Assembly: GCF_021287135.1 (NCBI RefSeq)
Contig: NZ_JAJTBB010000008.1
Coordinates: forward strand, 1 to 51,040
DNA from: Acidovorax sp.
GTDB taxonomy: Bacteria; Pseudomonadota; Gammaproteobacteria; Burkholderiales; Burkholderiaceae_C
Length of the DNA stretch: 51,040 nt
Direction of reading: 5' to 3'
Within the stretch, counting starts at the first letter, position 1. Each line of letters opens with the position of its first letter. Below are positions 10,239-17,993 of the stretch, in pieces. The position numbers and the translations under genes were made by a program. Under the pieces are notes generated by a model. The model was not told the origin of the DNA. It made no database searches and worked only from the letters and a program-made list of their open reading frames with translations.

Positions 10239-11368
10239 GCGCAGGCGGGGGCGGCCACCGCACCGGTCGCGGACGCTGCGGGCTCCAGCTCCAGGGCGAG
10301 GTCAAAACGTGGTGAAAGCTCCGATTGTCCCGTGTTCAGCACTTCCAGCGCGACGTCCAGCATGGCCGGCGCGATCATGAAGCCGTGGCGGTACAGGCCG
10401 TTGATTTCCAGCACACCGGGGCGGGGCTGGCGGATCGCGGGCAGGTTGTCGGGCAGCGTGGGGCGGCACTGCGTGGCCAGCTCCAGCACGCGGCCCTCGG
10501 CAAAGCCGGGGTGCACGGCGTACACGGCGGAGAGCAGCTCCAGCGTGGAGCGCACGCTCGCCGGCGAGAGGTCGTCCGACTCGATCTCGGTCGCGCCGAT
10601 CACAAACAGGTGGTCCTGCTTGGGCGCGACATAGATGGGATAGCGCGGGTGCACCAGCCGCGTGGGGCGCTGCAGCGTCACATCGGGCGCATGGATGCGC
10701 ACCACCTCGCCCCGCACGCCGCGCAGCGCGCTCCAGTCGGCCCGCGCGCCCAGGCCCCGGCAGTCCAGCACCCAGTCGGGCTGGCCGGGCGTGCCGGGGC
10801 GGAAGGCCTCGGGCGTTTGCGGGGTGTTCCAGTGCGTGCGCACCGCCAGCCGCTGCATCTCCACCACCAGGGCCGCCAGCAATTGCCGGTTGTCCAGCTG
10901 TCCTTCGCCGGGCAGGTAGAGGCCCTGCGCAAAGCGTTGGGCCAGCGCAGGCTCGGCCTGGGCCAGGCCCGCGCTGTCGAGCTTTTGCAGCGCGGGCAAC
11001 TCGGGCACCTTCTGCTGGTTCGCTTCCAATTGCCGGGTGAGCCGCGAGGCTTCCGCCGCATCCTGCCGGTGCCATACGATGAGCGTGCCCTCTTGCTGGA
11101 AGTACACCGGTTCGGCCAGGCCGGCCAGCAGCTGGGGCCAGCGCGTGAGGGCATGGTGGCCCATGCGCACCACGCCCGGCTCGGTGATGGCGGATTCGGC
11201 CAGCGGCGCCAGCATGGCGGCGGCCACGGTGGCGGCGGACTGTTCGGCGCCGGGGCCGCCGGCGTCGTAGATGTCCACCCGGTGGCCCTGGCGGGCCAGT
11301 TCCACGGCGAGCAGGCGGCCCATGAGGCCGGCGCCCAGGATGGCAAAGGAAGAGGAGGGCAGTGGCAT
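10235..11368 (-). CDS. thiO: Glycine oxidase ThiO
   Basis: A 377-residue FAD-dependent D-amino-acid-oxidase-family protein that oxidises glycine to dehydroglycine for thiazole synthesis in aerobes. The N-terminal dinucleotide-binding motif is GAGLMGRLLAVELARQGHRV, and C-terminal blocks include YPIYVAPKQDHLFVIGATE and INGLYRHGFMIAPAM. The start is MPLPSSSFAILG. The frame continues upstream for 42 codons, but those codons are the TPP riboswitch aptamer itself, so the longer reading is rejected. First gene of thiO-thiS-thiG-thiE, regulated by the riboswitch at 11436-11565. Confidence 0.93.
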   Translation of the reverse strand: MPLPSSSFAILGAGLMGRLLAVELARQGHRVDIYDAGGPGAEQSAATVAAAMLAPLAESAITEPGVVRMGHHALTRWPQLLAGLAEPVYFQQEGTLIVWHRQDAAEASRLTRQLEANQQKVPELPALQKLDSAGLAQAEPALAQRFAQGLYLPGEGQLDNRQLLAALVVEMQRLAVRTHWNTPQTPEAFRPGTPGQPDWVLDCRGLGARADWSALRGVRGEVVRIHAPDVTLQRPTRLVHPRYPIYVAPKQDHLFVIGATEIESDDLSPASVRSTLELLSAVYAVHPGFAEGRVLELATQCRPTLPDNLPAIRQPRPGVLEINGLYRHGFMIAPAMLDVALEVLNTGQSELSPRFDLALELEPAASATGAVAAPACA

Positions 11369-11435
11369 AGCGTGTGTCGGTGAGTCCAGGTGGCGGCGGG
11401 CGCAACAATGGACAAAACGGGCTGTGCCGTTGGCA

Positions 11436-11565
11436 GAAACTCCCCACGCCAGCATGACCTGGATCGGGTAGCGGGGCCGCATGCCGCTTGGCATGGCGCA
11501 GCGCGCTGCGCAGGCCCCAGGGTATTTCTCAGTCGCGCACCATTACGGCGGGACACCCCTGTTTC
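11436..11565 (-). ncRNA. TPP riboswitch upstream of thiO
   Basis: On the minus strand the full thi-box order is visible: AGGGGTGTCCC, CTGAGAAATACCC (CTGAGA at 11532-11527), then ACCCGATCCAGG, TCATGCTGGCGTGGGGAG. A closing P1 helix GAAAC/GTTTC pairs 11565-11561 with 11440-11436. The P3 arm carries a long variable GC-rich extension. The ligand is thiamine diphosphate, and binding should lower thiO-thiS-thiG-thiE expression. Sixty-seven bases separate the aptamer from the thiO start, with no obvious T-tract, so control of translation initiation is more likely than termination. Confidence 0.93.
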
Positions 11566-11601
11566 GTCCGGAAAAATCAATTACAGCACAACCCTCCCGC
11601 C

Positions 11602-11631
11602 GACTTTTTGCGCTGGCGCATAAGCCATAAT
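11602..11631 (+). promoter_or_regulatory. Possible thiD promoter
   Basis: CATAAT at 11626-11631 could be a -10 element ending eight bases before the thiD ATG, with a weak GACTTT about 18 bases further upstream. If used, transcription would begin at or next to the start codon, which would make a leaderless mRNA. No Shine-Dalgarno sequence is visible in front of thiD. Assignment is by eye only. Confidence 0.3.
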
Positions 11632-11638
11632 TTTTGCC

Positions 11639-12493
11639 ATGACTTCACAGAACACTGCGCCAGCCACCGGCCGGCGCTATGCGCGCGTGCTCTCCATCGC
11701 GGGCTCCGACAGCGGCGGCGGCGCGGGCATCCAGGCCGACCGCAAGACCTTCAGCGCCCTGGGCTGCTACGGCATGACGGCCATCACCGCCATCACGGCG
11801 CAGAACACCTGCGGCGTCACCGGCATCCACGGCATTCCGCCCGAGATGCTGCGCGCCCAGATCGACGCCGTGGTGCAGGACATCGGCGTGGACGCGGTCA
11901 AGATCGGCATGCTGCACTCGCCCGAGGTGGTGCGCGTGGTGGCCGATGCGATCCGTACCTACCAGCTGCCGCATGTGGTGCTGGACCCGGTGATGGTGGC
12001 CACCAGCGGCGACCGCCTGATCGCCGAGGAAACCGTGGCCGTGCTGGTGCGCGAGCTGTTCCCCTTGGCCGAAGTGGTGACGCCCAACCTGGACGAAGCC
12101 GGCTGGCTGCTGGGGCGCCCGATTGGCGCCGCCGACCAGCTGGAAGCCGCCGTGCAAGACCTGCGGGCCCTGGGCGCGCCGGCCGCGCTGCTCAAGGGCG
12201 GGCACCTGCCGGGCGACTGGGTGGAAGACGTGCTGGCCTTGCCCGATGGCAGCGTGCACCGTCTGGCCTCGGGCCGCATTGCCACCCGCAACGGGCACGG
12301 CACGGGCTGCACGCTGTCGTCCGCCATTGCTGCCCATCTGGCGCTGGGCCTGCCCTTGCAGCAGGCCGTGGAGGCCGCGCGCAGCTACATCCTGGGGGCC
12401 ATTGCCGCCGGGGCCGATGTGACCACCGGCCGCGGGCACGGACCGTTGAACCACGGCTACGCGCCCGTGGCGCAGAAAGTGGTGGTTTTGTAG
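11639..12493 (+). CDS. thiD: Hydroxymethylpyrimidine/phosphomethylpyrimidine kinase
   Basis: A 284-residue ribokinase-superfamily enzyme phosphorylating HMP to HMP-P and HMP-PP for ThiE. Visible blocks are LSIAGSDSGGGAGIQADRKT near the N-terminus, YGMTAITAITAQNT, VLDPVMVATSGDRLI, TPNLDEAGWL and the catalytic anion hole NGHGTGCTLSSAIAA. It is transcribed divergently from thiO, outside the riboswitch transcript, and I see no thi-box on its own strand, so it may be regulated differently from the thiazole genes. Convergent with the transporter gene; a palindromic repeat lies in the junction. Confidence 0.95.
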   Translation: MTSQNTAPATGRRYARVLSIAGSDSGGGAGIQADRKTFSALGCYGMTAITAITAQNTCGVTGIHGIPPEMLRAQIDAVVQDIGVDAVKIGMLHSPEVVRVVADAIRTYQLPHVVLDPVMVATSGDRLIAEETVAVLVRELFPLAEVVTPNLDEAGWLLGRPIGAADQLEAAVQDLRALGAPAALLKGGHLPGDWVEDVLALPDGSVHRLASGRIATRNGHGTGCTLSSAIAAHLALGLPLQQAVEAARSYILGAIAAGADVTTGRGHGPLNHGYAPVAQKVVVL

Positions 12494-12494
12494 T

Positions 12495-12554
12495 GTTTTG
12501 GGGCTCCAGCGCTTGCAGGGAAAGCGCTGGCAGCTATCGAAAAAGGAGCAACTA
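12495..12554 (+). repeat. Interspersed palindromic repeat, copy B
   Basis: GGGGCTCCAGCGCTTGCAGG then AAAGCGCTGGCAGCTATCGA and AAAAAGGAGCAACTA. It fills the gap between the convergent thiD and transporter genes and includes the transporter stop codon (CTA read on the other strand as TAG). The AGCGCTT/AAGCGCT arms could act as a bidirectional terminator here. Confidence 0.85.
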
Positions 12555-13835
12555 GGCGGCAGCCCGCGGCTGCGTGGCCCAGGCCAGCACCAGGCTGAAC
12601 GCCAGCGCGGGCAGGGCCGAGCCTGCATCCGCCGCCACCTTGGGCGCCAGGTGGTACACCGCCACCCCCGCCAGCCAGATGGCGACCGGCACCGCCTGCA
12701 CGGCGGGCGCACGCGCCACCAGCGCGGCGGCATCGGCACCGAATGCCAGCCGCCCCAGGATCACGCCAAACAGCGGCACGAACACCGAGCTGAGCAGCAG
12801 CAGGAATGGCTCCAGGCTGTGCATGGGCAGCACCAGCGCGAGGGCGGTGCACACCACCGCCACGCCCAGGCCCCAGCGGCGCACGCTCCAGCGCGGCAGC
12901 AGGCTGTGGGCCGACACGGCGCCCGAATACGCGTCGCCATAGGCGTTGTCCACCTCATCGATCAGGATCAGCGACAGCGCAATTAGCCCGCCCTGGGCCA
13001 GCAGCAGCGCCTGCACCAGGTCCTGGCTGGGCAGCGTCAGCGCCACCAGCACGCCCAGCGCATAGCACCACATGTTGGCCAGCGCATAGCCCGCCCAGGT
13101 GCCGCGCAGCGCGGCGCCGCCGCTCTTGCCGTGCCGCGCATAGTCGGCCACCAGCGGCAGCCACGAGATGGGCATGGCAATCACCAGGTCCAGCGCGGGC
13201 AGCATGCCCATGCCGCCTTCGCCCTTGCGCGTCCACAGCGCTTCAAACCCTTGCGCCTGCGCCAGCGACAAAAACTGCCACGACAGCCACAGCAGCGACA
13301 GCACCACCAGCGGCAGCGCCACCCGCGCAATCAGCTTGCGCACCAGCTGCACCATCGAGCCGCTGATCAGCAGCATCACCACGCCTCCCCACAGCAGCGT
13401 GGCCAGCACGGGCCAGTGGGCACCCGCCATGGCGCCCGACTGCCGGCCGATGGCCACGGTGGCATCGCGCATCACCACCAGCTCAAACGTGCCCCAGCCC
13501 ACCAGCTGCACGATGTTCAGGAGGATGGGCAGACCCGCAAACGTGCGGCCGTACACCGCGTGCATCAGGCCCGCGCTGGCCAGCCCGCTGTCGGCCCCCA
13601 ACTTGGCCACCCAGCCCAGCAGGCCCGCACCCACGATGGACCCGGCCACGATGGCAACCAGCGCCTCCTGCGTGCCCAGCGCAGGCATCAGGTACGCGCC
13701 CACCTGCATCACCAGCAGCCCCACGCCCAGGCTGAACCAGAGCGAGGCGTGGTCGTGCCACTGGAAGACGCGGCGGTCAGGGGGCACAGGGGCCAGCGCT
13801 TCGTTGGTGGTGGGCGCGGCGGGGGATGAGGACAT
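12552..13835 (-). CDS. cytX: NCS1-family transporter, probable HMP permease (CytX-like)
   Basis: A 427-residue multi-pass permease with about 12 hydrophobic segments, in the cytosine/purine/thiamine NCS1 family. It has FQWHDHASLWFSLGVGLLVM at the N-terminus, followed by GWVAKLGADSGLASAGLMHA and IDEVDNAYGDAYSGAVSAHS. The start is MSSSPAAPTT, with GGAG eight bases upstream; a 19-codon extension exists but lacks a ribosome site. CytX is the proposed hydroxymethylpyrimidine transporter, often TPP-regulated. Here a TPP riboswitch lies in its leader, and thiD, which phosphorylates HMP, is the next gene. The context therefore favours HMP uptake over cytosine. Substrate not proven. Confidence 0.8.
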   Translation of the reverse strand: MSSSPAAPTTNEALAPVPPDRRVFQWHDHASLWFSLGVGLLVMQVGAYLMPALGTQEALVAIVAGSIVGAGLLGWVAKLGADSGLASAGLMHAVYGRTFAGLPILLNIVQLVGWGTFELVVMRDATVAIGRQSGAMAGAHWPVLATLLWGGVVMLLISGSMVQLVRKLIARVALPLVVLSLLWLSWQFLSLAQAQGFEALWTRKGEGGMGMLPALDLVIAMPISWLPLVADYARHGKSGGAALRGTWAGYALANMWCYALGVLVALTLPSQDLVQALLLAQGGLIALSLILIDEVDNAYGDAYSGAVSAHSLLPRWSVRRWGLGVAVVCTALALVLPMHSLEPFLLLLSSVFVPLFGVILGRLAFGADAAALVARAPAVQAVPVAIWLAGVAVYHLAPKVAADAGSALPALAFSLVLAWATQPRAAA

Positions 13836-13920
13836 GGATGACTCCGTGGCAGTACAGAGCAGGGGCGGTCCGCCAGTGCACCCAAAAGTCATTTCATTCA
13901 GGGCTAGGTCGAAGCGGACG

Positions 13921-14030
13921 TGCTTCCCTGCGCGAGGATGAACTCAAGCCTGCAAAGAAACGATGCAGGCAACAGGTTCGAGGGGCGTGATCTCAGCCCC
14001 TAACTGATATCAGCGAAGGACGCCCCCATT
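13921..14030 (-). ncRNA. Variant TPP riboswitch upstream of the transporter gene
   Basis: On the minus strand P2 forms from GGGGCGT (14026-14020) and ACGCCCC (13988-13982). P3 lies between, followed by GGCTGAGATCACGCCCC (CTGAGA at 13996-13991), TCGAACCTG, and at the 3' side GCGCAGGGAAGC. These are the thi-box blocks in the right order. Unusually, a separate hairpin GCCTGCA/TGCAGGC (13970-13948) is inserted between ACCTG and the short P5-like GAG-TTCATC-CTC stem. A closing P1 is not obvious. It lies 86 bases upstream of the start of the probable HMP permease. Confidence 0.75.
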
Positions 14031-14198
14031 GCGCCTCAAGCGGAGCGCGCTGCGATTCTACGAGCAAGATGAACCAGTTCGACTTTGGCAAACTCGCCAA
14101 ACACCAGTAACGACGAGATCGGCTTCTGGTAAGGAATCTCAAAAACCTGATTCTTGAGAGTTTGACTATTTGCTCAAGTTGTCGCAATGCAGGCGCCG
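14031..14198. other. Gene-free stretch between the riboswitch and the orphan gene
   Basis: The non-coding interval from the transporter start to the orphan gene is 363 bases. Its left part is the variant riboswitch and its leader. In 14031-14198 I see no conserved gene; GC falls toward the orphan gene. The transporter promoter should be here on the minus strand, but no clear -35/-10 pair stands out. Confidence 0.4.
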
Positions 14199-14891
14199 CT
14201 AGGCGATGATTGGTGGGTCTTGCTCCCTCTTGTTTTCTTGATGTGCAATGCGCTGCATTAACGACGATGCAGCTTGCTCCAATGCATAGTAGCGATGAAG
14301 AAATATGCCGTAGTAGTTTTGGCTTCCCGTTTTGCAGGTCGTGAGTACGGTATCGACTGCCTCCTGATTTCCCGCTGAAATGGCCTCAAGCCAGAGCTTT
14401 TGGCAGTCCAAGTGAAATGTCGAAAACTCTTTATGTGTTTCGAAAAGATCGACTACCTCCGGCCTGAGTTCAGGGAAGTACAGGGCGCACAGTGTCGTAA
14501 GAGTGTCAGACGAGTCGCTGGCAATGTCGACTTTGTTGTCGATACGGAGATTCGTTATGTAGTCCCGCATCCTATTCGCTGAAATGAGAAGCTCTTCCAG
14601 CTTCACGCGTCGGATGGTCCGCCATTCTTTGTCGAGCCAATCAGTCTTGGTAATCTGAATACGTATTGCTTCCGTGGCCTTTGTTGTAGCTGTTATCTGC
14701 AACATGGCGTTCTCGAAGTCAACCTTTGTCGCCAGTGCTTCCGCGCGTCTGGTTACATATGGCCCTACAAGAGCGTCCAGAAATTTGAATATCAGCCACA
14801 TGCAGGCCATCAGCGCGTAGATATGCCAGTTCGTCAGTAGTTCTTGCATGAACACTGCGTTTGCCACCTCCCGAATCAACTCCTTGTCCAT
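14199..14891 (-). CDS. Low-GC orphan protein with one N-terminal membrane segment
   Basis: I do not recognise this 230-residue protein. The start MDKELIREVANAVF is fixed by a perfect AGGAGG six bases upstream; a longer in-frame start lacks one. One hydrophobic segment (IYALMACMWLIFKFLDALVG, about 24-43) is followed by a mostly helical, charged cytoplasmic-type region with no catalytic motif I can name (for example TLCALYFPELRPEVVDLFE). Base composition is near 50 percent GC with many A/T-ending codons, unlike every neighbour, which suggests recent transfer. It is flanked by housekeeping genes (thiamine transporter and ferredoxin reductase). No integrase or IS is adjacent. Confidence 0.7.
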   Translation of the reverse strand: MDKELIREVANAVFMQELLTNWHIYALMACMWLIFKFLDALVGPYVTRRAEALATKVDFENAMLQITATTKATEAIRIQITKTDWLDKEWRTIRRVKLEELLISANRMRDYITNLRIDNKVDIASDSSDTLTTLCALYFPELRPEVVDLFETHKEFSTFHLDCQKLWLEAISAGNQEAVDTVLTTCKTGSQNYYGIFLHRYYALEQAASSLMQRIAHQENKREQDPPIIA

Positions 14892-14986
14892 AGCAATCCT
14901 CCTGAGACCACATTCTGATTTGGTTGCTTGTGGCAACTATCCGGTTGTTGCTCGCCGGGTGGGATGCATCGCCATCTGAGCTGGCC

Positions 14987-16036
14987 TCAAGCAGCAGCTG
15001 AAGGGGCAGGCGCCACCCCCAACAACTGATGCAGCCTAGGACTGGTCGTCGTGTACTGCAGCGCCACCTTGTCCCCCTTGAGCGCCTCTGCCGCGCCAAA
15101 CGCGGCCAGTGTGGCTTCGTGGAAGCCGCAGAGGATCAGCTTGCGCTTGCCGGGGTAGGTGTTGATGTCGCCCACGGCGTAGATGCCGGGCACGCTGGTG
15201 CGGAAGGCTTCGGTGTCCACCACCAGTTGTTTGCGGTCCATGGCGATGCCCCAGTCGGCGATGGGGCCGAGGCGGGGGGAGATGCCGAGCACGGGAACCA
15301 GCAGGTCCAGCGCCAGGGGGCGGGTGCTGCCGTCGGGGTCTACCACCAGCAGGGCGGTGAGCCGGGTGCCCGCGGTTTCGATGCCGGTGATCTGCGCGGC
15401 TTCGACGTGCAGGCGCTGGGCGTCGCGCAGCTGCTGCAGGCGCTGCAGCAGGGCATCGGGCGCCTGGAATACGTCGCGGCGGTGCAGCAGGCTCACCCGG
15501 GCGGCCGCGCCTTGCTCGGCCAGTTCCACGGCCAGCGCCACGGCGGGCTCGTCGCCGCCGTGCACGACCACATGGCGGCCGGCCACTTCTACGCTGGCGG
15601 GCACGCGCTGGTAGTGCACTTGGCTGCCCACGAACGGCTCAATGCCTTCGACCTTGAGCGTGCGCGGCACAAAGGCGCCTACGCCGGCGGCGATGAAGAC
15701 GGTGCGGGCCAGCAGCTGCGCGCCCTGCGTGGTTTCGACCCGCAGGCGCCCGTCGGCCTGCACGGTGAGGGCGGACACCAGGGTGTTCAGGTGCCACTGG
15801 GTTTTGAAAGGGGCAATCTGCTTCAGCAGCAGGGCCGCCAGCTCGCGCCCGGTGCACACGGGGATGCCGGGGATGTCGTAGATGGGCTTGTCGCCGTACA
15901 GCTCCACGCACTGGCCTCCCGCATGGGGCAGGGCGTCGATGAGGTGGGCGTTGATGCCCTGCAGGCCCAGCTGGAAGACCTGGAACAGGCCCACGGGGCC
16001 TGCGCCGATGACGACGGCATCGGTTTCTTGGATCAT
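14987..16036 (-). CDS. Ferredoxin-NADP reductase, thioredoxin-reductase-like type
   Basis: 349 residues from [13 protein letters not shown]. The FAD motif [17 protein letters not shown] is at about 11-27, an NADPH-binding region surrounds [20 protein letters not shown], and the C-terminal FAD block is [20 protein letters not shown]. The redox-active CxxC of thioredoxin reductase is absent, which is the defining difference of the TrxR-like ferredoxin-NADP reductase group. It lies downstream of the ferredoxin gene on the same strand, with a dispersed repeat in the gap. It likely exchanges electrons between NADPH and that ferredoxin; a link to the nearby sulfite reductase is inferred. Confidence 0.88.
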   Translation of the reverse strand: MIQETDAVVIGAGPVGLFQVFQLGLQGINAHLIDALPHAGGQCVELYGDKPIYDIPGIPVCTGRELAALLLKQIAPFKTQWHLNTLVSALTVQADGRLRVETTQGAQLLARTVFIAAGVGAFVPRTLKVEGIEPFVGSQVHYQRVPASVEVAGRHVVVHGGDEPAVALAVELAEQGAAARVSLLHRRDVFQAPDALLQRLQQLRDAQRLHVEAAQITGIETAGTRLTALLVVDPDGSTRPLALDLLVPVLGISPRLGPIADWGIAMDRKQLVVDTEAFRTSVPGIYAVGDINTYPGKRKLILCGFHEATLAAFGAAEALKGDKVALQYTTTSPRLHQLLGVAPAPSAAA

Positions 16037-16051
16037 GCGCAAGCCACGCGC

Positions 16052-16161
16052 GCAGCGCCCGAAACGGGCGCTGCCAAAGACCAGTGCCACCGTGGAACTG
16101 GCTTTGCCAGGCCACTGGTGGCGTCCCCCTTGGGGGATGGCGCGAAGCGGCTCAGGGGGAT
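16052..16161 (-). repeat. Second dispersed repeat family, copy 1
   Basis: Read on the minus strand it runs CCCCCTGAGCCGCTTCGCGC, CCACCAGTGGCCTGGCAAAG, CCAGTTCCACGGTGGC, then a GCAGCGCCCGTTTCGGGCGC hairpin. A close relative occurs at 32753-32873 on the plus strand and a short head fragment near 31734-31769. It fills the fdxA-reductase gap. Function unknown. Confidence 0.8.
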
Positions 16162-16490
16162 CACTTAATCAAGTCGGCGATCTTGCCCGGCTTGCCGTTC
16201 CACTCGTCCGCGTCGGGCAGCGCGGGCTTGCGCTTGGTGATGCTCTTCCAGCCGTCGGCAAAGGCCAGGTCGGCGTTGAGCTTGATGAAGGCGATCTGGT
16301 CCGCGGGCAGGTCTTCTTCGGCAAAGATGGCGTTGGCCGGGCACTCGGGGATGCACACGGCGCAGTCGATGCACTCGTCGGGGTCGATGACGAGCATGTT
16401 CGGGCCTTCGCGGAAGCAGTCCACGGGGCACACGTCCACACAATCGGTGTACTTGCACTTGATGCAGTTTTCGGAAACGACGTGGGTCAT
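16161..16490 (-). CDS. fdxA: Seven-iron ferredoxin
   Basis: A 109-residue [3Fe-4S][4Fe-4S] ferredoxin. The N-terminal cysteines are in [20 protein letters not shown] and the second cluster motif is [17 protein letters not shown]. The C-terminal extension after the clusters ([17 protein letters not shown]) is normal for proteobacterial FdxA. It follows cysN by 126 bases and precedes the ferredoxin-NADP reductase gene. A perfect 11-base inverted repeat surrounds its probable promoter. Possible electron carrier for CysI, since no flavoprotein partner (CysJ) gene is present. Confidence 0.95.
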   Translation of the reverse strand: MTHVVSENCIKCKYTDCVDVCPVDCFREGPNMLVIDPDECIDCAVCIPECPANAIFAEEDLPADQIAFIKLNADLAFADGWKSITKRKPALPDADEWNGKPGKIADLIK

Positions 16491-16505
16491 GACAGGAGTT
16501 GTGTG

Positions 16506-16545
16506 GGTCGGTGAAAACCCTCGATTTTAAAAGCTTTCACCGACC
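16506..16545 (-). promoter_or_regulatory. Perfect palindrome at the fdxA promoter
   Basis: GGTCGGTGAAA at 16506-16516 and TTTCACCGACC at 16535-16545 are exact 11-base arms around an 18-base AT-richer centre. On the minus strand the centre contains TAAAAT, a plausible -10. This looks like an operator or an RNA hairpin in the fdxA leader. The absence of a T-tract argues against a terminator. Confidence 0.5.
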
Positions 16546-16558
16546 TTTGGTTACAGGG

Positions 16559-16576
16559 CCCCTTGCGGCGAAGGGG
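16559..16576 (-). terminator. Hairpin after cysN
   Basis: CCCCTT and AAGGGG arms around a six-base loop, 41 bases past the cysN stop. No T-tract follows, so it may be a weak terminator at the end of the cys operon. Confidence 0.4.
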
Positions 16577-16616
16577 TGTCTGGGGCGCGCGGGGGCTGAT
16601 CTGGATCAGTTTCGGG

Positions 16617-17993
16617 TCAATTGACCAGCACGGCGCCCGCCGTTTTGTGGCTGGCGGTGTCCACCAGGATCAGCGAGCCCAGCACGCGGGCCTGGGTGAA
16701 CGGCGCGGCGGGAAGGGCCTCCTGCAGCAGCAGTTCCACATGGCCGATGGCGTTGGGGCCCAGCTGCGTGGCGGGCTCTTCGGCCAGGGTGTTGATGTTG
16801 AGCTTGTGCACCACGGCTTTCACCTTGGCCTTGACCCAGCGGTGGCCGTGCAGCGCCCAGTACACGCGGCCGGCGACCAGGGGCTCGTCGTCCATCCAGG
16901 CGATGGTGGTGCGCAGTTCGCGGCTCGCAGGCCATGCGGGCGTGGCGGTGGGCGTGTCGCCAAAGTCGTCGTCGGCAGCAGGCGCTGCAGCGGCCGTGGG
17001 CGCGGCCAGGATCCAGTCCCCGCGCGAGACGTCCACCTCGCGGTCGAGGATGATGCCGGCGCTGGTGCCCGCGGGCACGTCCTTGGGCCGGCGGGCGTGG
17101 TCCAGCACCTGGGCCACCGTGGCCAGCTGGCCGCTGGGGAAGATCTGCACGGCGGTGCCGGGCGCGAAGGTGCCTGCAGCCACGCGGCCCCAGAACACGC
17201 GGCGGCCCTGGGAGGTGTCGGACGAGGAGGAGAACTTCTCCACCCACTGCACCGGGAAGGCCGGGGCCAGCGCCGTGTCGGCGGGGGTGTTGGGCAGCTC
17301 TTCCAGCACCTGCAGCAGCGTGGGGCCGGTGTAGCCGCACCAGCCGGCATGGGCATCGACCACGTTCCAGCCCTTGAGGGCAGACACGGGCACCGTGGCG
17401 CGCACGGTGATGCCGGCTGCCTGGGCAAAGGCTTGCAGCGCGCCCTGGATGTGCTTCCAGGCCAGCGCCGGGTCTTCTACCGCGTCGAGCTTGTTGACGG
17501 CAAACACCAGCGAATGCACGCGCAGCAGGTGCACCAGCAGGCTGTGGCGGCGAGTCTGCGGCAGCAGGGCCAGGCCGGGGTTCTTCCAGTCGAGCTTGGT
17601 GGCGTCGACCAGCACCACGGCGGCGTCGGCGCTGCTGGCGGCCGTCACCATGTTGCGGGTGTACTGCTCGTGGCCCGGCGCGTCGCCAATGATGAACTTG
17701 CGCTCTTCGGTGGCGAAGTAGCGGTAGGCCACGTCGATGGTGATGCCTTGCTCGCGCTCGGCGCTGAGGCCGTCGGTCAGCAGGGCCAGGTCGGTCTCGC
17801 CCTGGCGCTGCACGCCGGCCAGGTGGTCTTGCAGCACGGCCTTGCTGTCCACCAGCAGGCGGCCGATGAGGGTGCTCTTGCCATCGTCCACGCTACCGCA
17901 GGTGATGAACTTGAGGGCAGAGATAGGGTCATTTGGGGCTCCAGCGCTTACTGGATAAGCGCTGGCAGCTATCGAATTGGTAGTGTTTGTCAT
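16617..17993 (-). CDS. cysN: Sulfate adenylyltransferase large subunit CysN
   Basis: A 458-residue EF-Tu-like GTPase subunit of ATP sulfurylase. GTP-binding motifs are CGSVDDGKSTLIGRLL (about 33-48), DAPGHEQYTRNM and NKLD. Length shows the GTPase plus beta-barrel domains only; there is no C-terminal APS kinase domain, so this is CysN and not the fused NodQ/CysNC form. It overlaps the cysD stop by one base (TGATG). Oddly, residues about 6-22 (NSIAASAYPVSAGAPND) are encoded by a copy of the interspersed palindromic repeat. This extra leader precedes the conserved LKFITCGSVDDGKS. Confidence 0.95.
   Translation of the reverse strand: MTNTTNSIAASAYPVSAGAPNDPISALKFITCGSVDDGKSTLIGRLLVDSKAVLQDHLAGVQRQGETDLALLTDGLSAEREQGITIDVAYRYFATEERKFIIGDAPGHEQYTRNMVTAASSADAAVVLVDATKLDWKNPGLALLPQTRRHSLLVHLLRVHSLVFAVNKLDAVEDPALAWKHIQGALQAFAQAAGITVRATVPVSALKGWNVVDAHAGWCGYTGPTLLQVLEELPNTPADTALAPAFPVQWVEKFSSSSDTSQGRRVFWGRVAAGTFAPGTAVQIFPSGQLATVAQVLDHARRPKDVPAGTSAGIILDREVDVSRGDWILAAPTAAAAPAADDDFGDTPTATPAWPASRELRTTIAWMDDEPLVAGRVYWALHGHRWVKAKVKAVVHKLNINTLAEEPATQLGPNAIGHVELLLQEALPAAPFTQARVLGSLILVDTASHKTAGAVLVN
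17931..17987 (+). repeat. Interspersed palindromic repeat, copy C, inside cysN
   Basis: GGGGCTCCAGCGCTTACTGG, ATAAGCGCTGGCAGCTATCG. The element lies wholly within the 5' end of cysN and is read in frame, giving the leader residues of the protein. An alternative start inside or after the repeat cannot be excluded, but no ATG/GTG with a ribosome site is evident before LKFITCG. Confidence 0.85.

Noticed and set aside
11369-11494. N-terminal extension of ThiO by 42 codons
   Set aside because: The extra codons coincide with the 3' half of the TPP riboswitch aptamer, and the conserved FAD-binding start follows immediately after the shorter start.
13981-14040. Apparent thi-box-like string on the plus strand (CTGATATCAGCGAAGGA)
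   Set aside because: It is the complement of the P3 arm of the minus-strand riboswitch. The plus strand lacks the CTGAGA and GAACCTG blocks in the right order and has no thiamine gene downstream.
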